A DNA stretch of 64,000 bases from JAEUMD01 sp044222395. GTDB lineage: Bacteria > Pseudomonadota > Alphaproteobacteria > Rhizobiales > Hyphomicrobiaceae. Both the position numbers and the translations under genes were made by a program. Of this stretch, positions 17,621 to 26,138 are shown piece after piece; position 1 is the stretch's first letter; every line of letters starts with the position of its first letter. The stretch lies in assembly GCA_044222395.1 (NCBI GenBank), contig JBGANK010000001.1, forward strand, positions 145,741 through 209,740, written 5' to 3'. A model generated the notes under the pieces. The model was not told the origin of the DNA and ran no database searches. It saw only the letters and a program-made list of their open reading frames with translations.

Positions 17621-18043
17621 TCACCCGACGATCTCGTCCAGCCGGAAGTTGAGTGCAATCTCACGGTCGGCAGAGGCCGGGCTGTCGGAACCGTGCGTGG
17701 AATTTTCGCCCTTCGACACCGCGAACTGCTTGCGGATCGTACCCTCGGCCGCCTGCGCAGGATCGGTGGCACCCATGACCTCGCGGTATTTGGCGATGGC
17801 ACCCTCGCCCTCCAGCACCTGCAGCACGATCGGTCCCGACGTCATGAAATCAACGAGCTCGCCGTAGAACGGCCGCGCGGCGTGCTCCTCATAGAACTTC
17901 TGGGCCTGCGCGCGCGTCCAGCGCACCCGCTTCTGCGCTACGATCCGCAGACCCGACTTCTCGATCACCGCATTGATGGCCCCGGTCAGATTGCGACGCG
18001 TGGCGTCCGGCTTGATGATGGAGAAGGTGCGCTCAATCGCCAT
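17621..18043 (-). CDS. ndk: Nucleoside diphosphate kinase
   Basis: The 140-residue enzyme transfers the terminal phosphate from ATP to other NDPs. It begins MAIERTFSIIKPDATRRN and has the active-site histidine in ENSTHGSDSP, close to the C-terminus as usual. Length is normal. A promoter is visible 45-75 bases upstream. The gene is followed by a cytochrome c gene in the same orientation. Confidence 0.97.
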   Translation of the reverse strand: MAIERTFSIIKPDATRRNLTGAINAVIEKSGLRIVAQKRVRWTRAQAQKFYEEHAARPFYGELVDFMTSGPIVLQVLEGEGAIAKYREVMGATDPAQAAEGTIRKQFAVSKGENSTHGSDSPASADREIALNFRLDEIVG

Positions 18044-18086
18044 TTTCGGTCTCTCGCTTTGCTTGAATTGCCGTGTTTCGGGGCGC

Positions 18087-18116
18087 CTTATAGCCGTGAG
18101 TACCCCCCACCTTCAA
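18087..18116 (-). promoter_or_regulatory. Sigma-70-type promoter of ndk
   Basis: On the minus strand TTGAAG (18111-18116) and TATAAG (18087-18092) are separated by 18 bases. The -10 box ends about 43 bases before the ndk ATG, giving a short leader. Confidence 0.65.
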
Positions 18117-18608
18117 GCACTGGAAAACCACTCCTGCCCGCCGCCGCTACCTTTTCGCCGCGCAATTGCCCGCTTCTTGGGGTCAACACTGGGTCGGAGT
18201 ACCCGCTTTCCGAAGTTCGTATGACAGCGCCGCACGCTCTTAAGCCAACTTCGGAAATCAAAGGGTACCAGCAAGCTATTGGTTCTAATGCCGCTTTCTA
18301 TCTGAAGTCCCTGGATCACCTGCGCTGCGGGTGGCGCAGGGACCTCAAAATGGGCGGTACGAGCGGCAGCTGCACCCGAGCTTGGGCGGACGGGATGCAT
18401 CCGCAAGCCGCGCTGGATCGGCCCGGTGGGCAGAACTGCACGAAGTTGCGGGACATTTCACCCACCCTGGATTGACGCTGGGCCTTGTTCGGCCCAAAAA
18501 GTCGTCCAATCAATAGTGCAGGCTTGCTTTATTGGCGCAGCAGCGTCAGTTCGGAAATCGGGCCGAACGGACGGCAGACACGGATCCATCGGGGACGGAC
18601 GGGTCTCT
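18117..18608. other. Intergenic region between ndk and the GYF_2 protein gene
   Basis: Almost 500 bases between divergent genes with no convincing coding frame. A short inverted repeat, GGGCC-ttgttc-GGCCC followed by AAAAAG, lies at 18480-18500. A longer frame runs through this region into the downstream gene but has no family resemblance and no ribosome binding site. The promoter of the downstream gene was not identified. Confidence 0.35.
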
Positions 18609-20198
18609 ATGACAGGCATCGACGCCGAAAATCAGTGGTACATCGCACGTGATGGCCAGCAGCACGGTCCGATATCCGAGACCGAGATGCGCCTGTTCGT
18701 CGACAACGGACACCTGAAATCGACAGACTTGCTGTGGCGCCCCGGCTTCCCTGACTGGCGCCCTGCCCACACCGTGTTTCCGCCGCCAAAGGTTGATCCC
18801 GCTCCGCCACAACAGTTTTATCCGGCCGCAGGTGCACCCAATCCGGCTTCCCCGTTCTCGCCTTCCGCCGAGAACGCCCCGGAACCCAAACCCTCGGCGG
18901 GCATTGAACAGCCTTCTCCGCACAAACCAAATACTCCACGAGCTTCCGGCGCCGCCACACAACCCACTGCGGCAACCGCGGGTGGATGGTCCCCGTCGTC
19001 TTCGTATCCGGCATCGGCAGACCCCGCCACAGCCGCACCGTCCCGAACCAGTCCGTCGACATCGATCGCCCGGGATCGTGCGCTTGCACCGACCCAACTT
19101 TCGACCGGATCTGACCAGTACGACACGGGCGGCAATGGAACCTTCAGCGGCATGACCGCAAATAGCGGTCCCATGCGCACGGTTCTGACCGGCCTCGTGA
19201 TCGCCATCGTGCTCGGCACCGGGGCCTACGTCATCACCCAGAAGGACACGATTCTCGGGCTGTTCGGCGTCAAGTCGGCATCCAAGGAAGTTCCCGTCGT
19301 CAGAGCACAACAAACCGAAACCGCGGCATTGAGTTCCGCTGCGACAGCAACGGATCGAGCCGTTGCCACGCCGGCACTGCCGTCGAACGGCGCGGAAGAC
19401 GACGGCAATTCGGACACGGCCACTCCTGCCATGGCGACATCGGCACCCGGTCCCGACACCAAGCGAGAAAGGACCGCGGCACTTGCCGTACCTCCGGCGC
19501 AATCCGCCCTCGAATCCGCCGACCCGTCCCAGACGCAGAAAAAGAATTCATTGCACGACGCCTACTATCAGCAGAGCGATCTGTGGCAATTCATGAAGCG
19601 CGAATACCCTGATTGGTACCGCGATCGCATCTCTGAAGCCTCGTCCATGCTGGATGGCGACAAGCCGGCACGCGACGCCACCAAGCATTTGGTTGAAGCC
19701 CTGGTGACGCTGCGACGCAAGTATGCCGCCGACGCCATGCAGGCCGACACCACGAGGCTGAAGGCGATCGCCGACGCCTTCCTCTCCAACCTCCAGACAC
19801 TATCCGCCAAAGGCCCGGATACCTGCTATGGCTTCATCAGCCAGGGCGAAGTGAGCCCCAAGAGCATCGACCTGTTCCACCAGCCCAGAAGTGCGCCGGC
19901 GCTCGAGGCGCAGGCGGTGGCGATCTTCGAGGCGGCGGCCGCAGGCAAGTCCAAGCCCGCGCAGCATGAGCGGCCCAAAAAGGAAGACTACGACGTTCTC
20001 GCCGCTCAGCTCGGCAAGCTTGGTTGGAGTCAGGCCGACCTGCAGTTGTTCGCCGACCCCAAGGCACTGGCTAAGGCACCACCGGCACGCGTTTGCCAGA
20101 TGGTCAGCGATTGGTTCAAGGCCCACGTCTCCATTCCCGACGCAACAGTGCAGGAGCGCCTGCTCTACGAAACCCTGCGGCCCGTTGTTGCCGACTGA
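18609..20198 (+). CDS. GYF_2-domain single-pass membrane protein
   Basis: The 529-residue protein opens with a GYF_2 (DUF4339) domain at residues about 8-58 (WYIARDGQQHGPISETEMR, then DLLWRPGFPDWRPAHTVF). This fold often serves as a peptide-binding adaptor. A long Pro/Ser/Ala/Thr-rich region follows. One transmembrane helix lies at about 189-211 (VLTGLVIAIVLGTGAYVIT). After another low-complexity stretch, a helical C-terminal domain at about 315-529 begins DAYYQQSDLWQFMKREYPDW. By topology the GYF_2 part should be cytoplasmic and the C-terminal domain periplasmic (inference). The C-terminal domain is not recognised. Confidence 0.8.
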   Translation: MTGIDAENQWYIARDGQQHGPISETEMRLFVDNGHLKSTDLLWRPGFPDWRPAHTVFPPPKVDPAPPQQFYPAAGAPNPASPFSPSAENAPEPKPSAGIEQPSPHKPNTPRASGAATQPTAATAGGWSPSSSYPASADPATAAPSRTSPSTSIARDRALAPTQLSTGSDQYDTGGNGTFSGMTANSGPMRTVLTGLVIAIVLGTGAYVITQKDTILGLFGVKSASKEVPVVRAQQTETAALSSAATATDRAVATPALPSNGAEDDGNSDTATPAMATSAPGPDTKRERTAALAVPPAQSALESADPSQTQKKNSLHDAYYQQSDLWQFMKREYPDWYRDRISEASSMLDGDKPARDATKHLVEALVTLRRKYAADAMQADTTRLKAIADAFLSNLQTLSAKGPDTCYGFISQGEVSPKSIDLFHQPRSAPALEAQAVAIFEAAAAGKSKPAQHERPKKEDYDVLAAQLGKLGWSQADLQLFADPKALAKAPPARVCQMVSDWFKAHVSIPDATVQERLLYETLRPVVAD

Positions 20199-20209
20199 GA
20201 CCCACCCGC

Positions 20210-20560
20210 ATGCTGGAATACGCCGTCAAGGTCTTGATCACCGCGCTGCTGGTTGTCGCCATTTCCGAAGTTTCCAAGCACTCGAGCCTGTTCGCGGCCC
20301 TGCTCGCCTCTTTGCCGCTGACCTCCCTGCTCGCCATCATATGGCTCTGGCACGATACCCATGACAGCGTCCGCATCACCTCCCTGGCGACAGGCATATT
20401 CTGGCTCGTCCTGCCCTCGCTCGTATTCTTCGTCGCCCTGCCCTGGCTTCTGCGTGCCGGCTGGTCGTTCTGGCCGAGCCTCGCCGCCGCCGCGGGTTTG
20501 ACGGCGGCCGCCTATTTCGTCATGGTCCGCATCCTTGCGCGCTTCGGCATTTCAGTGTGA
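20210..20560 (+). CDS. DUF3147 family membrane protein
   Basis: The 116-residue protein is almost all hydrophobic, with four predicted helices. It matches the DUF3147 pattern VLITALLVVAISEVSKHSS, then LFAALLASLPLTSLLAIIWL, then FWLVLPSLVFFVALPWLLR. The family has no known function. The ATG at 20210 gives the normal family length of about 115 residues. It starts 11 bases after the GYF_2 gene and ends 27 bases before the ABC-F gene, so it may be co-transcribed with both. Confidence 0.88.
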   Translation: MLEYAVKVLITALLVVAISEVSKHSSLFAALLASLPLTSLLAIIWLWHDTHDSVRITSLATGIFWLVLPSLVFFVALPWLLRAGWSFWPSLAAAAGLTAAAYFVMVRILARFGISV

Positions 20561-20587
20561 AGCCCTGCCCCATCCATTCGGACCGCC

Positions 20588-22504
20588 ATGCTTCACATCA
20601 ACGAACTCGTCTTCCGCATGGCCGGCAAGTTGATCTTCGACAGCTCCACCGTGGCCATCCCCGACGGGCACAAGGTCGGTCTGGTCGGCCGCAACGGCGC
20701 CGGCAAGACCACGCTGCTACGTTTGATCAACAGCGAGCTTCACGCCGACTCCGGCAGCATCGGCCTGCCGCGCAATCACCGCATCGGATACGTCGCGCAG
20801 GAGGCACCGGGCGGCGAATTGAGCCTGCTCGACTGGGTGCTTTCCACCGACCAGGAGCGCGCCGCACTGCTGGCGGAAGCCGAGACCGCTACCGACCCGC
20901 ATCGCATTGCCGATATCCAGATGCGGTTGACCGACATAAGCGCGCACTCGGCTCCAGCACGCGCCGCTCAGATTCTTGCCGGCCTCGGCTTCGGCGAGGT
21001 CGCGCAACGCCAGCCGTGCCGCGCATTCTCCGGTGGCTGGCGAATGCGCGTCGCTCTAGCCTCCGTGCTGTTCCTCGAGCCCGAGCTGCTGCTGCTCGAC
21101 GAGCCGACCAACTACCTCGATTTGGAAGGCACGCTGTGGCTGGAGAGCTACCTCAGGACCTACCCCCACACCGTGCTGATCGTCAGCCACGATCGCGACT
21201 TGCTGAACAGCGCGGTGTCCTCGATCCTGCATCTGGAGCGCGGCAAGCTCACGCTGTACAGCGGCGGCTATGACACCTTCGAGGAGACGCGCCGCGAACG
21301 CCAGCGCCTCGAGCTAAAGCTGAAGAAGAAGCAAGATGACGAGCGCCGTCGCATCCAGGTCTTCATCGATCGCTTCAAGGCCAAGGCAACCAAGGCTCGT
21401 CAGGCGCAAAGCCGCGTCAAGGCGCTGGCCAAGATGCAGCCGATCGCAGAACAGGTCGACGAGCGCGTCGCGCCCTTCCTGTTGCCGAGCCCCGAAAAGT
21501 TGATCGCCAGCCCGATCCTCCGCCTGGAGAACGCTGCGGTCGGCTATGGCGATAACCCGCCCGTCCTCACCAATCTCGATCTGCGCATCGATCACGATGA
21601 CCGCATCGCACTGCTCGGCCAGAACGGCAACGGCAAGTCGACCTTCGCCAAGCTCATCTCGGGAAAGCTTGCCCCCACGCATGGCCGCGTGCTGGGCGCC
21701 AATAAGATCGAGGTCGGCTATTTCGCGCAGCACCAGCTCGACGAACTCGATCCGCTCCGCACACCCTACGACTACATGATGCAGCTGATGCCGGAATCCA
21801 CCGAAGCGCAACGCCGCACGCGCCTAGGTACGTTCGGCTTCGGCATCGACAAGGCCGACACCAAGTGTGCCAATCTATCAGGCGGCGAGAAAGCGCGCCT
21901 GTTGCTGACGCTCACAGCGTTTCATAAGCCCCATTTGCTGATCCTCGACGAGCCCACCAACCATCTCGACGTCGACAGCCGTGAAGCGTTGATCCACGCA
22001 TTGATAGCATACGAGGGCGCCGTCATCCTCATCAGCCACGATCGACATCTGGTCGCCGCCACCGCCGATCGCCTCTGGCTGGTCAGGGACGGCACCGTGA
22101 CGAGCTATGACGGCGACATCGATTCCTATCGCGCCGAGCTGTTGTCCGAACGCTCGACACGATCGCGTGCCGGCAGCGCCGAGCTGACGGCTGACCCTCA
22201 ATCGAAGTCCGCCGCCCCAACCCGCGCGGAGCAGCGCCGCGCCGCCGCCGAGAGGCGTGCCGAACTCGCTCCCCTGAAAAGCGCGATGGATGCCGCAGAA
22301 AAGGCCATCGCCAAGCTCACCACGGAAATCGAGAAGCTCGACACCTTGCTTGCCGACCCGGGCTTCTACGAGCAAAGCCCCGAGCGTGCTCAGCAGGCGG
22401 CCATCGCACGCGGCCAGCTGGCAAGGAAACTGGAGGCGGCTGAGGAGGCATGGCTCGAGGCCGGGAGCGTCTATGAGCAAGCCCGGGCGGACGCGGGCGC
22501 CTGA
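20588..22504 (+). CDS. ABC-F family ATPase (YheS/Uup-like)
   Basis: The 638-residue soluble protein has two ATP-binding cassettes and no membrane segments, typical of ABC-F proteins that act on ribosomes. Walker A sites are GRNGAGKTTLLRL and GQNGNGKSTFAKL. Signatures are FSGGWRMRVALA and LSGGEKARLLL. Walker B sites are LLLLDEPTNYLDLEG and LLILDEPTNHLDVDS. A charged interdomain linker (residues about 235-290, RRERQRLELKLKKKQDDERR) and a C-terminal coiled coil (about 540-638) are present. It is more likely a translation factor than an antibiotic-resistance factor, but this is not decided by the sequence. Confidence 0.93.
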   Translation: MLHINELVFRMAGKLIFDSSTVAIPDGHKVGLVGRNGAGKTTLLRLINSELHADSGSIGLPRNHRIGYVAQEAPGGELSLLDWVLSTDQERAALLAEAETATDPHRIADIQMRLTDISAHSAPARAAQILAGLGFGEVAQRQPCRAFSGGWRMRVALASVLFLEPELLLLDEPTNYLDLEGTLWLESYLRTYPHTVLIVSHDRDLLNSAVSSILHLERGKLTLYSGGYDTFEETRRERQRLELKLKKKQDDERRRIQVFIDRFKAKATKARQAQSRVKALAKMQPIAEQVDERVAPFLLPSPEKLIASPILRLENAAVGYGDNPPVLTNLDLRIDHDDRIALLGQNGNGKSTFAKLISGKLAPTHGRVLGANKIEVGYFAQHQLDELDPLRTPYDYMMQLMPESTEAQRRTRLGTFGFGIDKADTKCANLSGGEKARLLLTLTAFHKPHLLILDEPTNHLDVDSREALIHALIAYEGAVILISHDRHLVAATADRLWLVRDGTVTSYDGDIDSYRAELLSERSTRSRAGSAELTADPQSKSAAPTRAEQRRAAAERRAELAPLKSAMDAAEKAIAKLTTEIEKLDTLLADPGFYEQSPERAQQAAIARGQLARKLEAAEEAWLEAGSVYEQARADAGA

Positions 22505-22955
22505 GTGCTGTCGATGAAGCCGCTCCCACCGCCTATTCCATGCCGGCCCAGCGGCACCCCGAATTTTCCTCTGATGTGTTGCCGATAAACTCATTTAACA
22601 GATAAGAAGAAGATTGCGCCGTTCAGTTCGGCTAACAATTTGTCTTGGGAGGGGTGGCGAGCACGATCAGCGGAAGATCGTTCGGCGGAAGAGGGCCGCC
22701 GACACGGCGATCCACTCCTCCTCTCCAATCCCAACACTGCCGCCGCAAATATCTGCGCCGCCTGCTAGAGGATTGCGCGCCGCGTTCGCATTACCGCGGC
22801 ACCATTTGAACTGCGCACCTTGTACTCACTCCAGCGTCTTGCGATCGCCTGCTTGCACTGGCAACGTCGCCCTGCGCTGCGCAATACCCGACCCCACCAA
22901 TTTGGCTCCGCTCACCGTTCCTGCGCACGGGATCGAAGCCATGCGGAGCCCTTTC
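22505..22955. other. Intergenic region upstream of the GST gene
   Basis: About 450 bases with no supported gene. An open frame enters the GST gene from upstream but the extra residues are not GST-like. A GGAG eight bases before 22956 marks the GST start. No clear terminator for the ABC-F gene was seen. Confidence 0.35.
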
Positions 22956-23570
22956 ATGAAGCTCTTTTCGTCTCCCACCACGCCGTTCGGCCGCAAGATC
23001 CTACTTGCCGCGTCCATCAAGGGCATAGCCGACAAAATTCAAGTGACCCATGTCGACACCAATCCGCCCGGCAATGCCGAACTCTTGCAGCACAACCCGC
23101 TTGGAAAGATCCCTGCATTGGTTCTGGAGGACGGCACCGTCCTGTTCGATAGCCGCGTCATCTGTGAGTACGTCGACACGCTTGGAGAAAGCGGCGCACC
23201 ACGTCTCATCCCGGCATCGGGGCCCGCACGCTGGCGCACGTTGACACGCGCGGTGCTGGCTGACGGCATCGCCGACGCCGGCATTCTGATCTTTTACGAA
23301 AGCCGCTTCCGACCGAACGAGCTGCACAGCACGGTATGGCTCGAGCGCCAGCAGGCCAAGGTCGACGCCGGCCTCGATCACTTCGAGAAGAACCCGCCTG
23401 CCTGGAACGGCAGCCCCGCCTACGAGCACATCTGCCTGGCCTCGGCGCTAGGCCACCTTGAATTCAGGCACGCCGGCCGCTGGCGCAAGGATCGCCCGCG
23501 CCTCGTCAACTGGCTCGATCAGTTCGACAACGCCGTGCCCGCCTACGCTGCCACGACCCCTGTTGCCTGA
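22956..23570 (+). CDS. Glutathione S-transferase family protein
   Basis: The 204-residue protein has the thioredoxin-like N-terminal domain (MKLFSSPTTPFGRKILLAA). It contains the glutathione-binding block NPLGKIPALVLEDGTVLFDS, with the cis-Pro and the Asp-Ser pair. An all-helical C-terminal domain follows. The Ser-Pro-x-x-Pro-Phe start suggests a serine-type catalytic residue. The start at 22956 is preferred over 22941 because of the spacing to GGAG. Its role, detoxification or dehalogenation, is unknown. Confidence 0.9.
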   Translation: MKLFSSPTTPFGRKILLAASIKGIADKIQVTHVDTNPPGNAELLQHNPLGKIPALVLEDGTVLFDSRVICEYVDTLGESGAPRLIPASGPARWRTLTRAVLADGIADAGILIFYESRFRPNELHSTVWLERQQAKVDAGLDHFEKNPPAWNGSPAYEHICLASALGHLEFRHAGRWRKDRPRLVNWLDQFDNAVPAYAATTPVA

Positions 23571-23580
23571 AGCCCGGGCC

Positions 23581-24297
23581 TCAATTCCGTCGCTGGAGCC
23601 GCTGTAGCGATCGCGCCAGGGCATCCTGGCTTGTCATTGTCCGCGGGTCCGCTGAACCGTGGTCGCCGAAGCATTCTGGACTCCAGCCGAACGCCGGCAG
23701 CGCGTCCTCGTGCATCTCCGGCGCATCCGCAGCCAGCGACATCAACACGAACGGGTGATGCTGAACCCATTCAGCCAACTCGCGTTCCTCGCCAGCACCC
23801 GCGTCGAAGTCGAACTCCTCGCTAGATGGTGCCGATGCCGCAAGTTGTTGCGCGCCTTGAGGCGACCATGGCGCCTGCGCTTTGGCGACTCCGCCGGACT
23901 TGCCGGTGTCCTGCTCGCCACCGCGCTCGAGTTCGGCAAGTCGATGCTTGGCTTCCATCAGCCTCAGCAGCTGAACTTGCGACAGCCTGAGTGCCGCTCG
24001 CAGTCCGCTGCCCTCAACGCTGTAGGTATCGACCAGGCCGAACAGCTGGAACAGCACGAGTGAGCGCCGCAACGCATCGGCATTGAGCTGGTAGGCGTCC
24101 TCGATCGATTTGAATTTGAGCCGATCGGCCTTGGGATCGAGCATGTAGCGGCACAAGATGCCGGCCAACTTCATCGTCTCTTTCGTCGCCCATGGCGCCT
24201 TGATGGCGTCCTCCAGCCAGATGTCGACGGCAAGCGAAAGGTCGCGCGATGAAAGCTCACCCAACGAGGCGAAATGGGCGTGGCGCCGGTCATCCAT
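23581..24297 (-). CDS. Hypothetical protein
   Basis: The 238-residue protein is not recognised. From MDDRRHAHFASLGELSSRDL it has a mostly helical N-terminal part (residues about 15-120) with VDIWLEDAIKAPWATKETM and LRRSLVLFQLFGLVDTYSV. Then come an acidic, Gly/Ala/Ser-rich linker and a short C-terminal segment. Its stop is 10 bases past the converging GST gene. An upstream in-frame ATG at 24492 would overlap the next gene and add 65 residues unlike the rest, so 24297 is preferred, with AAGGG 12 bases upstream. No membrane segment or signal peptide is seen. Confidence 0.6.
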   Translation of the reverse strand: MDDRRHAHFASLGELSSRDLSLAVDIWLEDAIKAPWATKETMKLAGILCRYMLDPKADRLKFKSIEDAYQLNADALRRSLVLFQLFGLVDTYSVEGSGLRAALRLSQVQLLRLMEAKHRLAELERGGEQDTGKSGGVAKAQAPWSPQGAQQLAASAPSSEEFDFDAGAGEERELAEWVQHHPFVLMSLAADAPEMHEDALPAFGWSPECFGDHGSADPRTMTSQDALARSLQRLQRRN

Positions 24298-24454
24298 GAC
24301 AATACAAGGCCCTTCATACGCAATTGACGACGAGGCTCGGCCCAATGCGCCGTGCCGACCCAAATCATGACGCCGTTCCCACCAACATTCGATGAAACGA
24401 CGGGGTAAAAGGCCAATGAAATAGGTTGAGAGCATTCCCCTAAATTTCGCACTG

Positions 24455-24901
24455 TCACGGCCGCCAGCGCCCGCTCCCGATGAGCCGCGCACCCGCCAGC
24501 GATCCCCGGTACACGTAGACCCAGGCCATGAGCCTCTGCGGCGCCCCCGAGCCTTCGTCGAGAACCGCCTCCCGCACGACGCGCTGATAGTTGCCGTTCA
24601 GGCTATTGCCAGCTTGGATGCCTTCGTAGCGATCAAGCCAGCGAAATACGGCCTCTGGATCATCGAGCTCACGTAGCTCCCCGCTGACACGCCCAGGATC
24701 ACCACCCTGCGCGCGCGGCATAGCCGCCTCGACCAACCCCGGGTAGGCGCCCAGATCGTAGAGCTGCCCGGCCATGCTCGCCGCACCCACAACCCGGCCG
24801 GCCGAGTGAAGCCGACCGCGTGGCCCCAGGCCCAACGCCCCGCGCGCCGTCGACATCAGCGTTCCATAGACAAAAAGCAATCGCGGCATTGCCATGATCA
24901 T
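24455..24901 (-). CDS. Gamma-glutamylcyclotransferase-like protein
   Basis: The 148-residue protein has the GGCT/AIG2 fold markers LLFVYGTLMSTARGALGLG near the N-terminus, GQLYDLGAYPGLV and LDRYEGIQAG. Members convert gamma-glutamyl amino acids to 5-oxoproline, or act on related amides. ATGs at 24901, 24895 and 24889 are all possible starts. The last two put YGTLM at the position usual in the family. It is upstream of, and on the same strand as, the hypothetical gene at 23581. Confidence 0.85.
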   Translation of the reverse strand: MIMAMPRLLFVYGTLMSTARGALGLGPRGRLHSAGRVVGAASMAGQLYDLGAYPGLVEAAMPRAQGGDPGRVSGELRELDDPEAVFRWLDRYEGIQAGNSLNGNYQRVVREAVLDEGSGAPQRLMAWVYVYRGSLAGARLIGSGRWRP

Positions 24902-25110
24902 CGGCCAGACTGGTTTGATGAACGGGAAGTCGGCCGCATCGCCGCCGGCTTGGCCGCTTCGCAGACGTCCCGATCTCGATCACACGAGACGTTCTTTTTT
25001 GAACGCTCGTGCCCTTCGGATCGCGAAATTCGCTCCGAACTATCACAAAGTTTAGACGAATTTCGCGATCTGCCTTTGTTGTCCGCCTGAACACAGGACG
25101 CCCGCGCGCC

Positions 25111-25419
25111 ATGCCGATCCTGACCGAGCTGCTGGTTTCCATCGTCGGCGGCGTGGCCACTGCCCTGATTCTCGGCGTCTTGGTAAGACCCTCCGCGCCA
25201 GTAGATCGCGAAATGCGCGCGCCGCGACGCCGTACCGTGTTCGGCGATTTCGTCCATCTCCTGCTGTCGGTCGCCGGTGGCATCGCGATCGCCATGCTTG
25301 CCGGCCGTTGGGCAATGCAGTCGGGCCTTGCTCCCAGGGGCGGCGGCGGTCGCCTGATCCTGCTCGTCGGCGGCACGGCGCTGTGCTGGTTTCTCATGCT
25401 TCCCCTGCGCAGACGCTGA
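25111..25419 (+). CDS. Small membrane protein of unknown function
   Basis: The 102-residue protein has three hydrophobic segments: VSIVGGVATALILGVLV, VHLLLSVAGGIAIAMLA and LILLVGGTALCWFLMLPL. It ends in LRRR. It begins MPILTELL at 25111, and a longer frame upstream lacks a hydrophobic pattern. It lies between the divergent cyclotransferase gene and the YHS-related gene. No family was recognised, but the hydrophobic pattern and the absence of frame interruptions make it a plausible gene. Confidence 0.55.
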   Translation: MPILTELLVSIVGGVATALILGVLVRPSAPVDREMRAPRRRTVFGDFVHLLLSVAGGIAIAMLAGRWAMQSGLAPRGGGGRLILLVGGTALCWFLMLPLRRR

Positions 25420-25593
25420 TCGCGGCGGATAGTCGGCCGCGAGGCCCATTTTCGGTCTTATCTGGCTTCACAAATTTCTCGCGCATTTTCACGCGCCACT
25501 CACGCCACCATCACCGGCCTTTGGTTCGCATGTGAGCGCGCTTTCGGTCATGGTCTTTCCCAACGCAACACCGACCGAAGGAAGGCCCTCACC

Positions 25594-25959
25594 ATGCTGA
25601 AGGCAATCCGCTATATCGCAGCCGTGACGCTCGCTTCGACCATCATCATGGCGCTGATCCTGGCGCTGACGTCACCTCCGGTCGCGGCAAACCGTTCGCC
25701 CGGTTCCGCGATCTACACCGGTCTTCTCGCCGACACCGCCGTCGGCGGATACGACCCACAGCGGTACGCGCCCCAATTCGGTAGCGCCTACGCCGTCAGC
25801 CAGGGCTACACCGCCAAGGGCGATCCGCAGGCCTGGAGCATCGTCGACGGCAGGCTTTACCTGAATTACGACCGCTCTGTTCGCAAGCAATGGGAGAAGG
25901 ACGCCAAGGCGCTGATCAAGAAGGCGGAGGCGAACTGGCCCGCCGTCCTCGCGAAATAA
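25594..25959 (+). CDS. YHS-domain-related exported protein with a shortened domain
   Basis: The 121-residue protein has a signal peptide or anchor (residues about 7-33). Its C-terminal half is a close match to bacterial YHS-domain proteins: YAVSQGYTAKGDPQAWSIVD and GRLYLNYDRSVRKQWEKD. The N-terminal side has AVGGYDP, the usual opening of the domain. In the family, GGYDP is normally followed by VAYF and about 35 further residues before (E/Q)(K/R)YAPQ(Y/F). Here GGYDP runs straight into QRYAPQF. The family GGYCAYAV Cys is also absent (GSAYAV). This looks like an in-frame loss. Related proteins may bind metal in the periplasm, and this one may not. Confidence 0.75.
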   Translation: MLKAIRYIAAVTLASTIIMALILALTSPPVAANRSPGSAIYTGLLADTAVGGYDPQRYAPQFGSAYAVSQGYTAKGDPQAWSIVDGRLYLNYDRSVRKQWEKDAKALIKKAEANWPAVLAK

Positions 25960-26138
25960 TCGGTCCGCATGGAACCAGCTACTCGCTGTTGCGTTTCATC
26001 AGCAAGTTCGGTGCGCCACCCGTCCCCGCCCCCCCCCCCGTAGGCGCACCAACACCGACCGGGCTCCGCACCTTTCTCCCCGAGGACCAGCGGGGCCCGG
26101 TCAAAATCTTGGGCGAACAGCAGGTGGCGGCGCGTGGA

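Noticed and set aside
18426..18608. A 61-residue N-terminal extension of the GYF_2 protein
   Set aside because: The extension has no family resemblance and the GYF_2 domain begins a few residues after the ATG at 18609.
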